From assembly GCA_036873135.1 (NCBI GenBank), contig JAPTYO010000005.1, positions 18,434,666-18,498,665 on the forward strand: 64,000 bases of DNA, read 5' to 3'. Position 1 is the first letter of the stretch. Each line of letters starts with the position of its first letter. This document shows, piece by piece, positions 45,773 through 57,415 of this stretch. Source of the DNA: Clarkia xantiana subsp. parviflora (taxonomy: Eukaryota > Streptophyta > Magnoliopsida > Myrtales > Onagraceae). The translations under genes were made by a program, and so were the position numbers. The notes under the pieces are model-generated. The model was not told where the DNA came from. It ran no database searches and saw only the letters and a list, made by a program, of their open reading frames with translations.

Positions 45773-46490
45773 TGTTTTCACACGAGTCTCCTCTGTGGGC
45801 TTCTCTTTCTCGATCTTCTTCTCTGTGGGCTTCTTCTTCCCGGGCTTCTACTTCTTGGGCTATTTTCTTCTCACAATCTCTTCTCCTTTCTCGCGTACCT
45901 GCAGAGGGCACCAGAGGGTCCCGGTAAGCCCACTCTGAAGCTTAAGTCAGTGAGAGCTTCTAGAGAGAGGGTGAGCTTAGAGAGAGAGTGATTACCTTCA
46001 AATGAGGGGATGATCTTTCTACTTATAGGGTTTCTATTGGACCGCCCCGGTTCCAGTGGTTCCCTGGTCCGGTTGTGGTAGTTTCGTAATATGATTTGAC
46101 CTTGACCGTAAATAAGGTTCCTTTGACGTCGGTTCGAACGTAGGTAAGTTTATCATAGCTAAGTATCGGTATGTGGCCTCTAAAGGCAAGTCCCAGGCGA
46201 AATATCGCCCGGGAGTGAGAGTCTGGACAAGTGTGGCTCGTCCGGACGAATTAGGGTACCCGGAGGGGTACCCCCAAGGTCCTGCTCGGGTTACCCGAGC
46301 AAGGGGAACCTTGCTTGGGTTCCCGGGGTGGTCTTTCCACTCGGGGTCTTCTCGAGTGGATTTCGCCACTCGGGGTGTTTTCCGGGCCTAGCGATGGACC
46401 TCGGGTTTCCGTGTTCTAAGTTTCTAATTATATTAAGTTATGGCCCGTTTGTCGGGTCCAATTAGTGATAGCTTAAGCGTATATCCAACA
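45773..46490 (-). repeat. 5' LTR of element G
   Basis: Reads TGTTGGATATACGC to GTGAAAACA on the minus strand, 718 bp. Same family as the B LTR, with the shared box CTTAAGCTTCAGAGTGGG, TATA candidate CCTATAAGTAG near 46,018-46,028, and Glu/Arg-rich purine repeats (GAAGCCC units) near its end. The bases CTAAATATTC follow on the outer side. Confidence 0.85.
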
Positions 46491-47789
46491 CTAAATATTC
46501 AGAAATTTAATACTAAATATTTAACAAATATTATCTGCAATAAATACAAATAACTATCCTAATATTTCCCTGAGCATCTTTGGAATCTTCGCGACTTGTC
46601 ATATTTAGACATTTCCTCATTTAGGTGCGCCACATATCACATGTGTCGCGCGTGGTCCAAAATTAGGTGTTTACATCATTTTTCATTGCATACTCATTTT
46701 CAGAAGTTTCGTCCACATTTGAATTGTGCATTAGGTTATCCACCTTTTGCATTAATTGATTATTTATATGATCGTGGTAACTTTTGAAGCATACTTCTTC
46801 TCAATTTATGAGAAATCAATGAGTATAACTCGAAATGGTTGTAGAATGCATATGAAAATTTGTATCAAGCAATAAATCAAAAACACACTTCGTATTAAAT
46901 TGATGTGTTCCATCTATCAAGGAACATGCACGTGACGCGTATATTACCAGCTGTCACCCATGATGAAATCGCTTCGTTTCCAAAAATTTAATTTAATTGA
47001 CTTCGCACATGTTCATCATTACGATTTAAATTATTTTATGGAGTAATAACAAATAAGGAAGATTGAAATCGGTTCGCATTTTAACCACACAGTCGACGCT
47101 ACTTACTATTGTGATGGAGTATGTTGTTTGATTCGTTTTTTTTACTAGTTGTCCTGGACAAAATTTTGGTTTCTAACCCGTAGGTTTGGATTTTCGTTTC
47201 GGATCGTTCGCTTTTTTAGGGTCGACTGATTGATAAGTATCTTATATTTCAATTCGAATAACAATTACTTTATTCAATAATTATGAATCTTAAATACCAA
47301 ACTTTGAATATTTAAACTAACAAGGAGATGACAATGATAGGATTCAAGATCGTTCGTGAAGCGATAAAAGGGAAAGGTAAAGTAGATGAGAACTTCTGCC
47401 ATCTTGACCAACATACCAGAAAGGAAATTCACAAGTGAACTACATCAGATAACATGAGTTAGATAAAAAAATTGTACAACTTTATGTATAAGGGAAACGA
47501 GGAGTACCTGAGACGCACTTTCAGCGACGGTGTTTGTCGCACTCGATATCGTTTAGGATCACGTTGATCCAGTTCCCTCAATGATTTTTTCATCATAGAC
47601 AACTTTCCTTGACCCCGTGCGGCAGTTTATAGAGGATTTTTCCCATTGTCGATGGTTGCTTTCAATGAATGGAGTTTTAATATACTTAATTGATTCAATC
47701 AATTAAACTAGCCCTTCATGGTCAACTAACAATGATAATGGGTATCTCTGTATGATATTAAACATCCTTTTCCGGACAGACTGTTCATT

Positions 47790-48122
47790 TTAAAGAACTA
47801 GTGTGGTCTTGACACCTGCATCCATGAAAACTAGGTCATCATACTCAACCAAAACTTCTCTAGCTTCGGCGGACTTTCTCCACAAAAGCGGATTCTTAGG
47901 GCACACCAAAGTTGTAAGGCAGTGTAGTTGAGTTAGAAGTTCTTCAACCTCTTTGTCCAAGGTTGACAATATCACCTTGCATGCTTCCTGATCATCGTAG
48001 AACCTTATCCCTTGACGGGGTTTTGGATTACCAAGTTCATCCACCATTTTCCTTCCCGCTTTAGCATCAATGCATTCGTAGATGCCTTTAGCATCGAGAA
48101 GCTCTCCTACTAAACACTCCAA
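47790..48122 (-). CDS. Unrecognised ORF, possible host gene exon
   Basis: 110 codons ending TAA. The composition looks protein-like: mixed, charged, non-repetitive, with RQGIRFYDDQEACKVIL, EVEELLTQLHCLTTLVC and EVLVEYDDLVFMDAG. I do not recognise the family. An AG just upstream (GTTTAG at 48,115-48,110) could be an acceptor, so it may be a 3' exon and not start at the ATG. I see no continuing exon within 1 kb. It may be a gene fragment, or part of an element I cannot identify. Confidence 0.35.
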   Translation of the reverse strand: MECLVGELLDAKGIYECIDAKAGRKMVDELGNPKPRQGIRFYDDQEACKVILSTLDKEVEELLTQLHCLTTLVCPKNPLLWRKSAEAREVLVEYDDLVFMDAGVKTTLVL

Positions 48123-49129
48123 GCATCATAATTCATACCATCCATATTGCGAGGTGTATAAAAGCACACCGATCCAGCCATGAAAACTAACACATAGATA
48201 ATCATGCATAACCAGGGAGACAATAACATTTTGGAAAAAAGAATTGCATACGTCAGATATCTATGAGATAGAAGGCGACAAGTAATGATCCCTCAGACAT
48301 CAAACCAAACCGACCGCCAGTAAACCAAGGGAAGGGGGTCGTGAAAGAGTTCACATTACCGTCATCTTCTTTCAAATAAATCAGTCTTTTAAAAAAACGT
48401 TTTAATCGCTATAACCGGAACAGAGATTTTTTACATACAACCTATCTTGGCTTTCCCAAGGCTCTATTAAAAAGTTTCAACGATTTCATGCATGCATACA
48501 TAATTCTACTACACAAGTAAATCATCATATGCAGGCCAAATCCTTGAAACAAACCACTCATCATGCATACGCGTCATGCATCTAACGTTCCGAGGAACTC
48601 ATACTTGCATATTTAATTCTACTACTTAAGTAAATTATCACATGCGGCTACATCCTAACATTCATGCATACGCATCATGCGTGATCACACCACATTAAAC
48701 ATGCATATTTGGCGACTGATTTTCGATTTTAAAACATTTGGAGCTGACTTGCAATTCATGCTATCAATTAAACATGCGTACTTCTAGACATGAATTCTAG
48801 GTATTTGCAACCATCACAGCATGTCTATACTAGTGCGCAACTCATTAATTGAAATCCAGAGCTCTGCCCCCAACATGTAATATCCAGCTAACTTGACATA
48901 GTCAAGACAACACTTTTTTCTAATCACGCAATAATATCAATTAAATAGGAATTGCAATTCAGCCCACTAAATGACTCATTCCCAAAATCATGCATTTCTG
49001 AGACCCACCTGCATAATCGAAACTAAGCATTAGGTTTAATTAAAATATGGAATATTAAACCTATGAGCACTATGTAGGTAATTTTAAAGTTATAAAACAT
49101 TTGGATTTTAAAATTTGACCATCATGTTT

Positions 49130-49500
49130 TTTAGTTGACTCGGGTCGGTCCGTTTAATAGGTCCGGTGTAGTCAAATCCAGTTCGGTACGGTCCGGTGTA
49201 GTCAAATCCAGTTCGGTTCGATCCGGTTAAACCGGTTCAGCCGGTCCGGTTTGATTCAGTTAAAAAATGTTTCAGCCGGACCGGTTTGGTTTAAAATAGG
49301 AAATCGGTTCGGTTATTCACTCAAACCGAGTCTGTTTGGTTCGGCCCATTTAGTTGCCGGTCCGACCCGAATGGGTTGGACTGATTGAGAAAATCCGGTT
49401 TGGTTGACCCGCTCCGGCTTGACCAATGGAACCCGACCCGGTTCAGTTAAGTTGACCCAGTTTGGTCCGGTTCAGATTCCCTAGGTCTTCCGGGTCAGTT
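49130..49500. repeat. CCGGTT/GGTTCGG-rich degenerate stretch
   Basis: Dense runs of TCCGGT, GGTTCGGTT, ACCGGTTC and GACCCG words, with an exact direct duplication of GGTCCGGTGTAGTCAAATCC about 38 bp apart (49,161 and 49,190 region). Open frames are chance. Similar words occur at 14,777-14,842. Confidence 0.7.
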
Positions 49501-49702
49501 GGCCCGACCCGGATATATAATTGGACCGGCCCATTAACCCATTAGGGTTCGGCCGAGATGTTCCTTGTGAGCTAAGTAGGAATTTAAAATCCACTAAAAA
49601 CATAACTTAGACACCAAGTAACATTAATTATAAAAATAATTTTCAATATTTACATACACATATATGTATATATATATATATATATATATCCTTGATAACA
49701 GG

Positions 49703-49767
49703 GGCCACCAACCGGATATTGGTTGAAGGTTGTGAATACTTGTACGGATGCCTTGGAGAAGTGTTCC
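49703..49767 (+). repeat. Copia LTR fragment continuing element J
   Basis: GGCCACCAACCGGATATTGG and onward matches the copia LTR from exactly the point where the J LTR breaks at 6,324. It is cut at 49,767 by the H LTR. Confidence 0.75.
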
Positions 49768-50453
49768 TGTTGGATCCTTTACTAGGTGGAGTGTCGGATC
49801 CTAGTAGTGACATTGGTAGAATGCCTCGGGTCGCTCATTCTTCGGGTCTTCGCACGTGTTAGGTTCGTGCGTCTCCGTATAGCTACAAGAGGGGCAGTAT
49901 CGCACACCACGTAGGGGTGGTGGAGTGCGATGAACCCTCTCCGAAGCTTAAGTCTGGTATTTTAGAGAGAGGACAGAGCTTCCGCTGTCAACTTAGTTTG
50001 AAATGAATGATCAAGGCCTCTATTTATAGGAAACCTTGGAATCAAACCGGGTTTTGAACGGTCCGACGTCGGTTCAATGCAAAGTATGAACTGAGCGTAG
50101 ATGGGAGTAAAGCTGACATCGGGAGGGTTTGCACGTGCGGTGTTTGCGTAGGGGTTTACATGTCAATAATATGAGGATTCCGGACCGTCCCGGGGTATCG
50201 CGCGGATCCCGCGAGGTCCGAGGTAATGGGACAATCCGGAGGGTCGGATTGTCCCACAATCCGGACCCGCACAATCTGGACTGGTTTCGAATTGTGGTAC
50301 AATTCGGACGCGACTTAAGTCCAGGGCGCATACGCGCGTGCCCTGGACCTTTTAGTGCTCACGGGTGAATAATTCGAAACCGTTTAGTGAGTTTGACGTG
50401 TATACAAAGTCCGAAAAATATAAAACGAAACTGAATCGGACGTATACCCATCA
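49768..50453 (-). repeat. 3' LTR of element H
   Basis: Minus strand TGATGGGTATACGTCC (50,453) to GTAAAGGATCCAACA (49,768), 686 bp. It carries a TATA box (CCTATAAATAGAG) near 50,018-50,030, the box ACTTAAGCTTCGGAGAGGG, and a hairpin CCACCACCCCTACGTGGTGTG. Related to the C LTR. Its purine tract is GGGGGAAAA at 50,454-50,462 (minus). Confidence 0.8.
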
Positions 50454-50462
50454 TTTTCCCCC

Positions 50463-52088
50463 GAGTCCATTGGTGGCATGGCCCCTCTTGACTCTATTTT
50501 TGATAGAGTATACGTTCGATTTGAGTTCGGGTGTTACTTCGAGATGGACTTACTATCTGTCGGTGCGTGGACCTTATTATGATGTATCCCTCCTTGGACT
50601 TGGACGGGAGTAGTCATATCTGTCGACATGATTAATGTAGCAAGCATATATATGGTATATACGTATATGACAATCCTAGTCCGTGTATGCGATCATGGAT
50701 ATGAATGCTAACACAAATATGATTATGACGTGCGTGCGTACGAGATTCAGCATACGATACGTAATGTTATGAAGTTAAATCATATAAGTATGGGCATGTA
50801 TATATGCGATAATATGGGTAAGAGTATATGCACATCGGGTTTGTAATTGCAAACACGTGACATGGATATGTAAAGTGTGTGTGTGTGTTGATATATGTGT
50901 GTATGAATGAATATGTAAGCATGCATAGGTGTTAGGAATTCCTTCCAAAGGAGATAGAAAAAATATGGAAGGGGAAAGATGTTTCCTATAGGTGTGTACA
51001 AATGAGTGAATTCAAATAATTCCACACTTTCTCTTCCCACTTTTTAGAATTGTCTCCTCCCTTTCTTAGAGAGTAAGTGACTTAGCACTCAAAATAATCC
51101 AACCACCAACACCCCTCCTAGCACCGGCCAACCAACACTCACCGGAGGTCCAGCTCGTGGCGGCGAGTCCGACGACAGCAGGGGTGGCGGACGGCAGTGG
51201 TCACGGCGGCGCAGCGGGCGGGTCATCAGACGGGGCTTCCTGCGACCATCTTGGGTACGTAACCTCGTTTTTTTAGGTGATTAGGTTTTTTTGGGTTGAT
51301 TAGAACCATTTCCAGGTATGCCAATTCCTTTTCTTGCATCAATTTGGTTAATCTTTTCCTTGATTTTGAACTTGATCATCCATGCCCACCATGTGTTTGA
51401 TGAAATGCCTAGGATAGTTAAGCATAGCAAAAAAGAGCATAAAAATGGTTAAGTGTTTTACCAATTGTATGTATAGAGTAGGAGTGATACTTCCCTATTG
51501 ATTGCCATCTTTGATTCCCAAAGGAATTGTTGTGACATGTATGTACACACTTGGTTGTATGGAGATGCTTGTAGCTATAGCTAAGCTTTGTATCATGAAC
51601 ATGTGTAAGTGCATGTATGCACATGTTGGCACTCATAGGTACATGTAAGTGCATGTATGCACATATAGTTGCACATAGGCACGCAGAGTGGTGCATGAAC
51701 ACATACTAGTGTATGCAAATACATATAGTTGAGCGCGGGTGTACGTGGGTACTCGCGGATACGTAGGCGTGCGTAGACATGTGTGTGTGTGTGTGTGTGT
51801 GTGCATATGCACATGTAGATCATATAAGTGTTGGGACGAGGACCTTACTAACATAGAGTTGCCCCCGTATAGATGATGTTCGCTATGTAATAATTGAATA
51901 CTTTATAGATTTGTGAGCATGATGTTGCCCCCGAGCGGGGGGCGTTAGTTGCATAGTAGTTGTTAACACGTTGGGTGTACGCGTATGTATTGAACGGGTT
52001 GTAGTTGTATCCTTGTAGGAGTTGTGTTGTGAGAAGCTGGGGCGTCCATCCTTAGGATCACCTTCTCGACTTGCTGGCTTTGTGAACA
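50463..52088. other. Element H leader region, no gene
   Basis: Between the H purine tract and its aORF. It is rich in ATATG/GTATG words, with a TG microsatellite (51,779-51,802) and imperfect repeats of GTGCATGTATGCACAT (51,610-51,680). Minus-strand frames such as 51,418-51,854 are Cys/His/Thr low-complexity and not genes. Confidence 0.6.
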
Positions 52089-52777
52089 TGAGTAAGTCTC
52101 TTCTTCCTACCCCTTCTAAGATTTCTTTCTGATTCGGATTCTGATTCCGAGTCGGAGTCTTCGGAGTTTACGGATTCTTCCGAACCGGAAACTATAGACG
52201 ATATACCTTCTTCCTCCGAGCTGGAGCCTCGCGTGGAGTCAGGGGACTTGGTGCAAACCTTTTCGGGTAACAAATTGGATCGTGATGAGTATCAGCGCTT
52301 CGTCGTTTGTTCTGGGCTTTGTCCTTTGGGAGAGGCCTTCTTCCCGTTTGATAGTATCCCTGATGCTAGTCCGGGAATGCCCACTGTGCCTCCAGATGAT
52401 TTGTCGGCTATTTACGCCTCCCAGATTCGAATGGGACAGCGCTTCCCTTACTGTTCGGACCTGCGGAAGTTGTGTCGTTATTATAGGATTTCTCCTCTTG
52501 ATCTTGCACCTGCTGCGATACGGTACTGGGTTTGCTTCCGAGTACTATGCCATCAACAATCCTGGAGTTACTCGACTTACTCTTTCAATGCTTCTTCCGG
52601 CTCCAGCGTCCGGATGTTTCTAGGTTATGTTCCATTTCTATCCGCTGGCGTTTGATGAGGGGAAAGGAGTTTGCAAATCTTGGATTGGGCGAAGTGAAGT
52701 GGGATAGCACTCTTCACTTTGTTACTGCTGTCGACCGGTCGAAGAGTCATTGGCAGAAACACTATTTCTTTACTGAC
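52089..52777 (+). pseudogene. aORF of element H, left part, split by element I
   Basis: Begins MSKSLLPTPSK, like the G aORF (MSKPSSPKS). After a frameshift near 52,128 come a Ser/Asp/Glu tract, then the core RFPYCSDLRKLCRYY and AAIRYWVCFRVLCHQQ. Another shift follows, then HWQKHYFFTD at the insertion point of I. The same segment continues at 63,617 beyond the insertion. The gene runs opposite to element H. Confidence 0.75.
52773..52777. other. Target-site duplication of element I, left copy
   Basis: CTGAC, repeated at 63,612-63,616. Confidence 0.92.
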
Positions 52778-53480
52778 TGCTGGATCACGGTTGGAACTCC
52801 GGTACGTTCTTGACGGAAGTCCGAACTCCTTCGCTCCAAGTAATCCTGCAAGAAGGGGATAGACCGGGCCGTGACCCAGAATCCCTCTCCGATGCTTAAA
52901 TGAGTATCTCGATGTAGGCAAGCAAGTATCAGTATGTGAATGTCAATGTATCGATCCTGAGGTAAATCCTTCCTTTATATAGGGGAGGAGTTACCCCAGT
53001 TACCTGTTGCGATAACTACTGGGGGGAGTTAGCCCACGTTCCATTTATCTCGGCCACTTGCCCACATTCCGTCTTTTCAGGCCACTTCCCCACTATGTTG
53101 AAAGTGGGCGTGTTTCTCGGCCTCATCCTGTGGTGGCAAGTCCCGACGGATATCGGGGACTCCAGAGTTATCTCCTTTGGTCACCGCTCGGGGCCCCTCG
53201 TCATCGGGACAGGGCCAGCATTCTCAGGGATTCAATATCCGGGCCTACTTAAAGGCATATCATCGATGCCTACTTAAAGGCATATCATCAGGGCCTACTT
53301 AAAGGCATATCATCGGGGCCTACTTAAAGGCATGTCATCGGGAGCGTTCAGCTCATATGTCGGGATTGACCTTGTCGGGACCCCTCGTATTGGTCTTCTA
53401 AGCCTCTTTTGGGGCCCAGTGGGCCTACTTCACCGTTTAGTCGTCGTTAATGGGCCTAACGGCTATATCGGAACCCATCA
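52778..53480 (-). repeat. 3' LTR of element I
   Basis: Plus strand TGCTGGATCACG to GAACCCATCA. It carries four copies of a 25-bp unit (CCTACTTAAAGGCATATCAT) at about 53,240-53,340, against three in the 5' LTR. The purine tract follows on the right (minus strand TTGGGGGCAGA, 53,481-53,491). Confidence 0.93.
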
Positions 53481-53811
53481 TCTGCCCCCAAGACATGAGG
53501 GACTTACAGTTCGTCGTGTCTTCCAACTCTGGACCTTCCGACATTGTCATCGGGGGCTTTTAACTTTACAAACGATCTTCTGAAGCGGATCTCCTTATCC
53601 AAGATTCCCCGATATTCCGAGGATAACCACCGGATTCGAAAAGATTTCTTGGTTACTCAACTATTAAATGTGATGGGTGATGAAGCGACGGCTTCGGTGC
53701 CCGTGCCTGCTTTTTCTAAAAAAAGGCTATTTAGTTGTTTTCTAGTGCCTCAACGAAGCGTTTCATCTTCAACGGTCCGGATTGCAACGTCTCTTTGGCT
53801 ACCCTCTCTCC

Positions 53812-53818
53812 TATAAAA
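53812..53818 (+). promoter_or_regulatory. TATA box of the element I aORF
   Basis: TATAAAA in CTCCTATAAAACTCC, 155 bases before the ATG of exon 1 and 330 bp outside the LTR. From 53,494 to 53,811 I see no gene. Confidence 0.7.
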
Positions 53819-53966
53819 CTCCAAATCTTGGCACTATTCAGTTCTCCTCCACCGTTCCATCCTCTTATGATTTCAAAAGCTCAAGCTCTCCTTTCTAATT
53901 TCTGATCAGTACTCCGGCAGCCAGGATCTCCGGCCATCAAGATCATCTTCTCTTCCCCGCTTCAAC

Positions 53967-56895
53967 ATGTCTGGTAAGATTTCCTCCTCCGATTCCGAAA
54001 AAACTTGTTAGCATAGTTTTTCTTTTCATCTCAATCAACTTACCCAGACTTTTCCGAAAATCAACTGTGCCTTTTCTTGCAGTGATTATTTTCCAGACGG
54101 TGAGTCCAGTTCTGGGGGGAGAAAGCCCTTCAAGTTTGAATATGGTTGTAATGAGATTTCGGAAACCGCCTACGATGCAGCTCTCCGGGAAGGATGTATC
54201 ACTTCCACCTGGGAGCCTCGCTATCCCTATCCTCGCCCTCGCATCCCGGGCGACCCTGTGGTCACTCGTCCCCGGGAAGGGGAGGTATTTGTCTCCAGCG
54301 GGCATGTATCGGCGAGGATCCAATTCCCTTTCTGTGGGGATCTAGTCGAGATGTGTGAATTTTACAAAACACATCCGACTACTTTTTCCCCCCATGCCAT
54401 CCGTGTGTGGAATGCCTTCCGTGTCCTCTGCCTCCGCCAACAATGGACCTATAGCCTCCGACTTTTCCGGACCTTCTATGGAATGAAGTGCAATGATGTC
54501 GGGGTTTGTGCCTTCTACCCGCGGATGCCTAAGTGGAGCAAGGCGCAGCTCTCCCGATGTAGCTGGACCGGTGACACCTGGAAGGTCGCCAAAGGTCGGG
54601 GGCTCATCACTGACTCGAGGCCCGACAACGTCGGTTGGAAGAAGAATTACTTCTTCATCCGGAATAGCTCCATCCCGTGGCCCCGATGGGAGGTTGAAGC
54701 AGACCCTCCTCCCGCTTATCATACTTACTCCGAGGAGGATTTTCAGATTCTCCACTGCCTCCAACTCTATCGCTGGGGGGATTCCTTCGCTCCCCTCGAT
54801 GCCAACTCCATCGTGGAGCGGGATCTGGTTCTGGCCGGGATCCATCTCCTCGATGTTGCCTCCGGGGGTCAACTCTACGACGGCCCCTCCAATGTCGTTC
54901 CTTGGGTAATGTTCTAACTGCACCTTTTGTTTCGTCTTTGCAGCTAAGAAGGTATCATTGCTGACCAATATCGTCCTTAAGCAGGCGGAGACCGATGCCG
55001 TCCAACGCCCCACAAGGAAGAGGAAGTCCTCGAAGAGGGCCGCCTCCTCATCGGCGCATCCAACTGCGGAGGAGGTCAAGCGGACCCGGGTGACGAAGAT
55101 GGAGAGGATTTTCAACACCCAGACTCCCGAAGAAGGTAAGCAGCTCCGATTAGCCATCTGATTATACCGAAAGCGTATTCCCCAGGAGTTGATCCCTTCC
55201 GATAAGAAAGCCAGAATCGAAGGGATCAACCGCATCCTGCAAGGAGAAACTCCCCGCATCCTCAAAGCGGGTTACTATAATTATTACGGGAAAGACCAGT
55301 ATCTCTGCCGTCGCGTCATTTGGTGTAAGGATCCCGATCAACTCCCTGATTATCTTTCTGAAGCTTCTCTTCCTCCAGCTGCAGGTCAATCGGGAGCTGG
55401 GGCTTCAGCGGAGGTGCCACCCTCCGACGCCCGGGTCGAAGAGCCCCTCCTTTCTCTTCCTGCCCCGTGAGGATCGGGGACTGAAGACGCCCCGACGGAT
55501 GGTCAGTTCCGTTGGGTGGTTGACCTGGACGTTTCTCACTCTTCAGAGGAGGCGAGTGAGGGTCAAGCCCTAATTCGTTGTCGGGGGGTGAGGCAGACCC
55601 CGTTGGAGCTGACTCCCGAGGGGCTGCTTCCATCCTCCCCGCCACAACAGCATTCGCTGATCTTGAGCCTGACTCCTGAAGGGACGACTGGATCTCAGGG
55701 TGGCTCGGAGGCACGCACCTCCGACGTTCAGGTCTTCCTTCCCCCTCTCCCCTAAGACGGGAGTTTCTATCAGCTTTACACCCCCGACCAGGCGGCGGCT
55801 CCCTGGACCCCGATCGAGTCACTGCAAGGGGTCCCGCTCCGTCGGGGTGATGCACCTCCGGAACAGGGTCTGCACCTGCTGGCAGGTTCAGTTCCACCAT
55901 CTTTGAAGCTCCCGCTCTCCTTGGCTCGGGAGGACATCCACACGGACATTCGCGAAATGGTCGTTCGTCGTGTAGAGGTAAGGTTTCCTGTTTTTACACT
56001 TAGTATATAAGGTAAAATATTCTCATGTACTAACCTCTTCCTTTCTTTTTAACAGGAAATGGCGGACCAACACCGCTGTTTCGGGTACATCCTAGCCCTG
56101 GAGGAGGCCCTGAAGCAGGAGCGAGCCAAGGCGGCCCCCGAGATCTTGGCCAAGCTCGAGGAGGATTTGGCTGCCTCCGAATCGTCGAGGGGTAAGCTGG
56201 TTAAGGAGCAGGCCCTCCTTAACCAGAAGACTCGGGACCTTCTGAGGCAGGTCCATGACTTCGAGCGGCTGCTGAAGCAGGAGCGACAAAAGCTCAAGGA
56301 AGAGCAGCAGGGGCGCGCGGAGGATCGGGACAGGCTTGTCCTCGAGAAGAAGGCCCTTGAGGACGTCAAGGCGGGACTGGAGGCTGAGAAGGTCCTTCTC
56401 ACCAACCGGTCCCAACAAATGGAGCGGGAGATCGCTGAGTTCCCCGTCAAGCTGGCTAAGGCTGAGGCCAAGGGTCGGGAAGATTATCGGGGCTCCGAGG
56501 ATTTCCAAGTGGACGCGGTGAAGTTCTGTACGTAGGAGGTGGAGACCACCTTGCTCAATGCTGTCGAGGAGCTCCATCTGGAGTATGGCGGTGCCATCGA
56601 CTTCACCAAGTCTCAGACTCTCGCCCCCTTCACGGAGAGGTATTTCAACCTTTCAGAGGAGAGCGACGGGGCCAACACCCCCGAAGGGACTGCGGGTGCT
56701 GAAGGCACGGTGGAGCTTCCAAGTACAGACCTCCCGACAACTGATCCCCCGACAATCGACCCTTCACTGGCTGACCTCCAGGGGTCCGATCCTCCCACGG
56801 CCAATCTTCCAGGATCCGATTCTCCGATCGCGGAGCCTTCTGCCACGGACCTCGTGGACTCTGCTCCCCTCGATGCTGCCAAGGACCAAGCTTAA
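53967..56895 (+). pseudogene. aORF of element I: spliced antisense gene, four exons
   Basis: Exons as read: 53,967-53,973 (ATGTCTG), 54,097-54,905, 54,944-55,977 and 56,056-56,895, with GT and AG borders. Exon 2 is open: ISETAYDAALREGC, FPFCGDLVEMCEFYK, HAIRVWNAFRVLC, LFRTFYGMKC, GWKKNYFF, IPWPRWEVEA. Exon 3 starts AKKVSLL and has LKAGYYNYYGKDQY; stops at 55,159-55,161, 55,468-55,470 and 55,753-55,755 break it in one frame. Exon 4 is a long coiled coil (EEALKQERAKAAPEILAK onward) with TAG at 56,533-56,535 and an acidic Pro/Thr tail. The exon 2/3 junction is one base out of phase, as in D. The coiled coil suggests self-association; function is unknown. Confidence 0.78.
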
Positions 56896-56983
56896 TGCTT
56901 TATTTTCAAATCCTTGTAATTTCCTTCTTTTGTCGTGAACCTTTCAGGCCTTTATAATATCAATCTATTTTAGTTACGATTAT

Positions 56984-57330
56984 CGCTGCACCCCTTAAGG
57001 TGGATTAACCACGCCACTTAAGGCGATTTGATCATACCACTTATAGTGATTCGATACGTACCTTAAGACATTTTACCCACACCACTTAAGGCGATTTAAC
57101 CATGCCACTTAAGGCGACTTAATCACGCCACTTAAGGTGATTTAGCTATATCACTTAAAGCGATTTATCCACACCACTTAAGGCGATTTATCCACGCCAC
57201 TTAAGGCAAAACCATGCCACTTAAGGAGAAACCACGCCACTTAAGGTGATTTATCCACACCACTTAAGGCGGTTTATCCACGCCACTTAAGGCGATTTAG
57301 CTACACCACTTAAGGCGATTTAATCGGAAG
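56984..57330. repeat. Tandem repeats between pol and aORF of element I
   Basis: About fourteen units of 18-24 bp such as CCACTTAAGGCGATTTATCC, eleven with an exact CCACTTAAGG. In element orientation the core is CCTTAAGTGG, the same as in D. It lies in the gap between the converging 3' ends. Confidence 0.9.
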
Positions 57331-57415
57331 CAACCTCTTTATTCATTAATTGCTCAAAACCTATTTATATCAAATCAAAACGATAAACAACTTGCACCAC
57401 TAAAGGCGACTAATA

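Larger units (their letters stand above)
46491..49702. other. Unassigned AT-rich spacer
   Basis: I recognise no retrotransposon gene in these 3.2 kb. It holds one 110-codon minus-strand ORF, many CATGCATAC words (48,480-48,860), a GGTTCGGTT-rich stretch (49,130-49,500) and an AT microsatellite (about 49,660-49,690). Before the nested insertions it may have been ordinary flanking DNA. Confidence 0.55.

Noticed and set aside
51418..51854. Minus-strand ORFs in a TG-rich stretch of element H
   Set aside because: Microsatellite translation (THTHTHT and similar).
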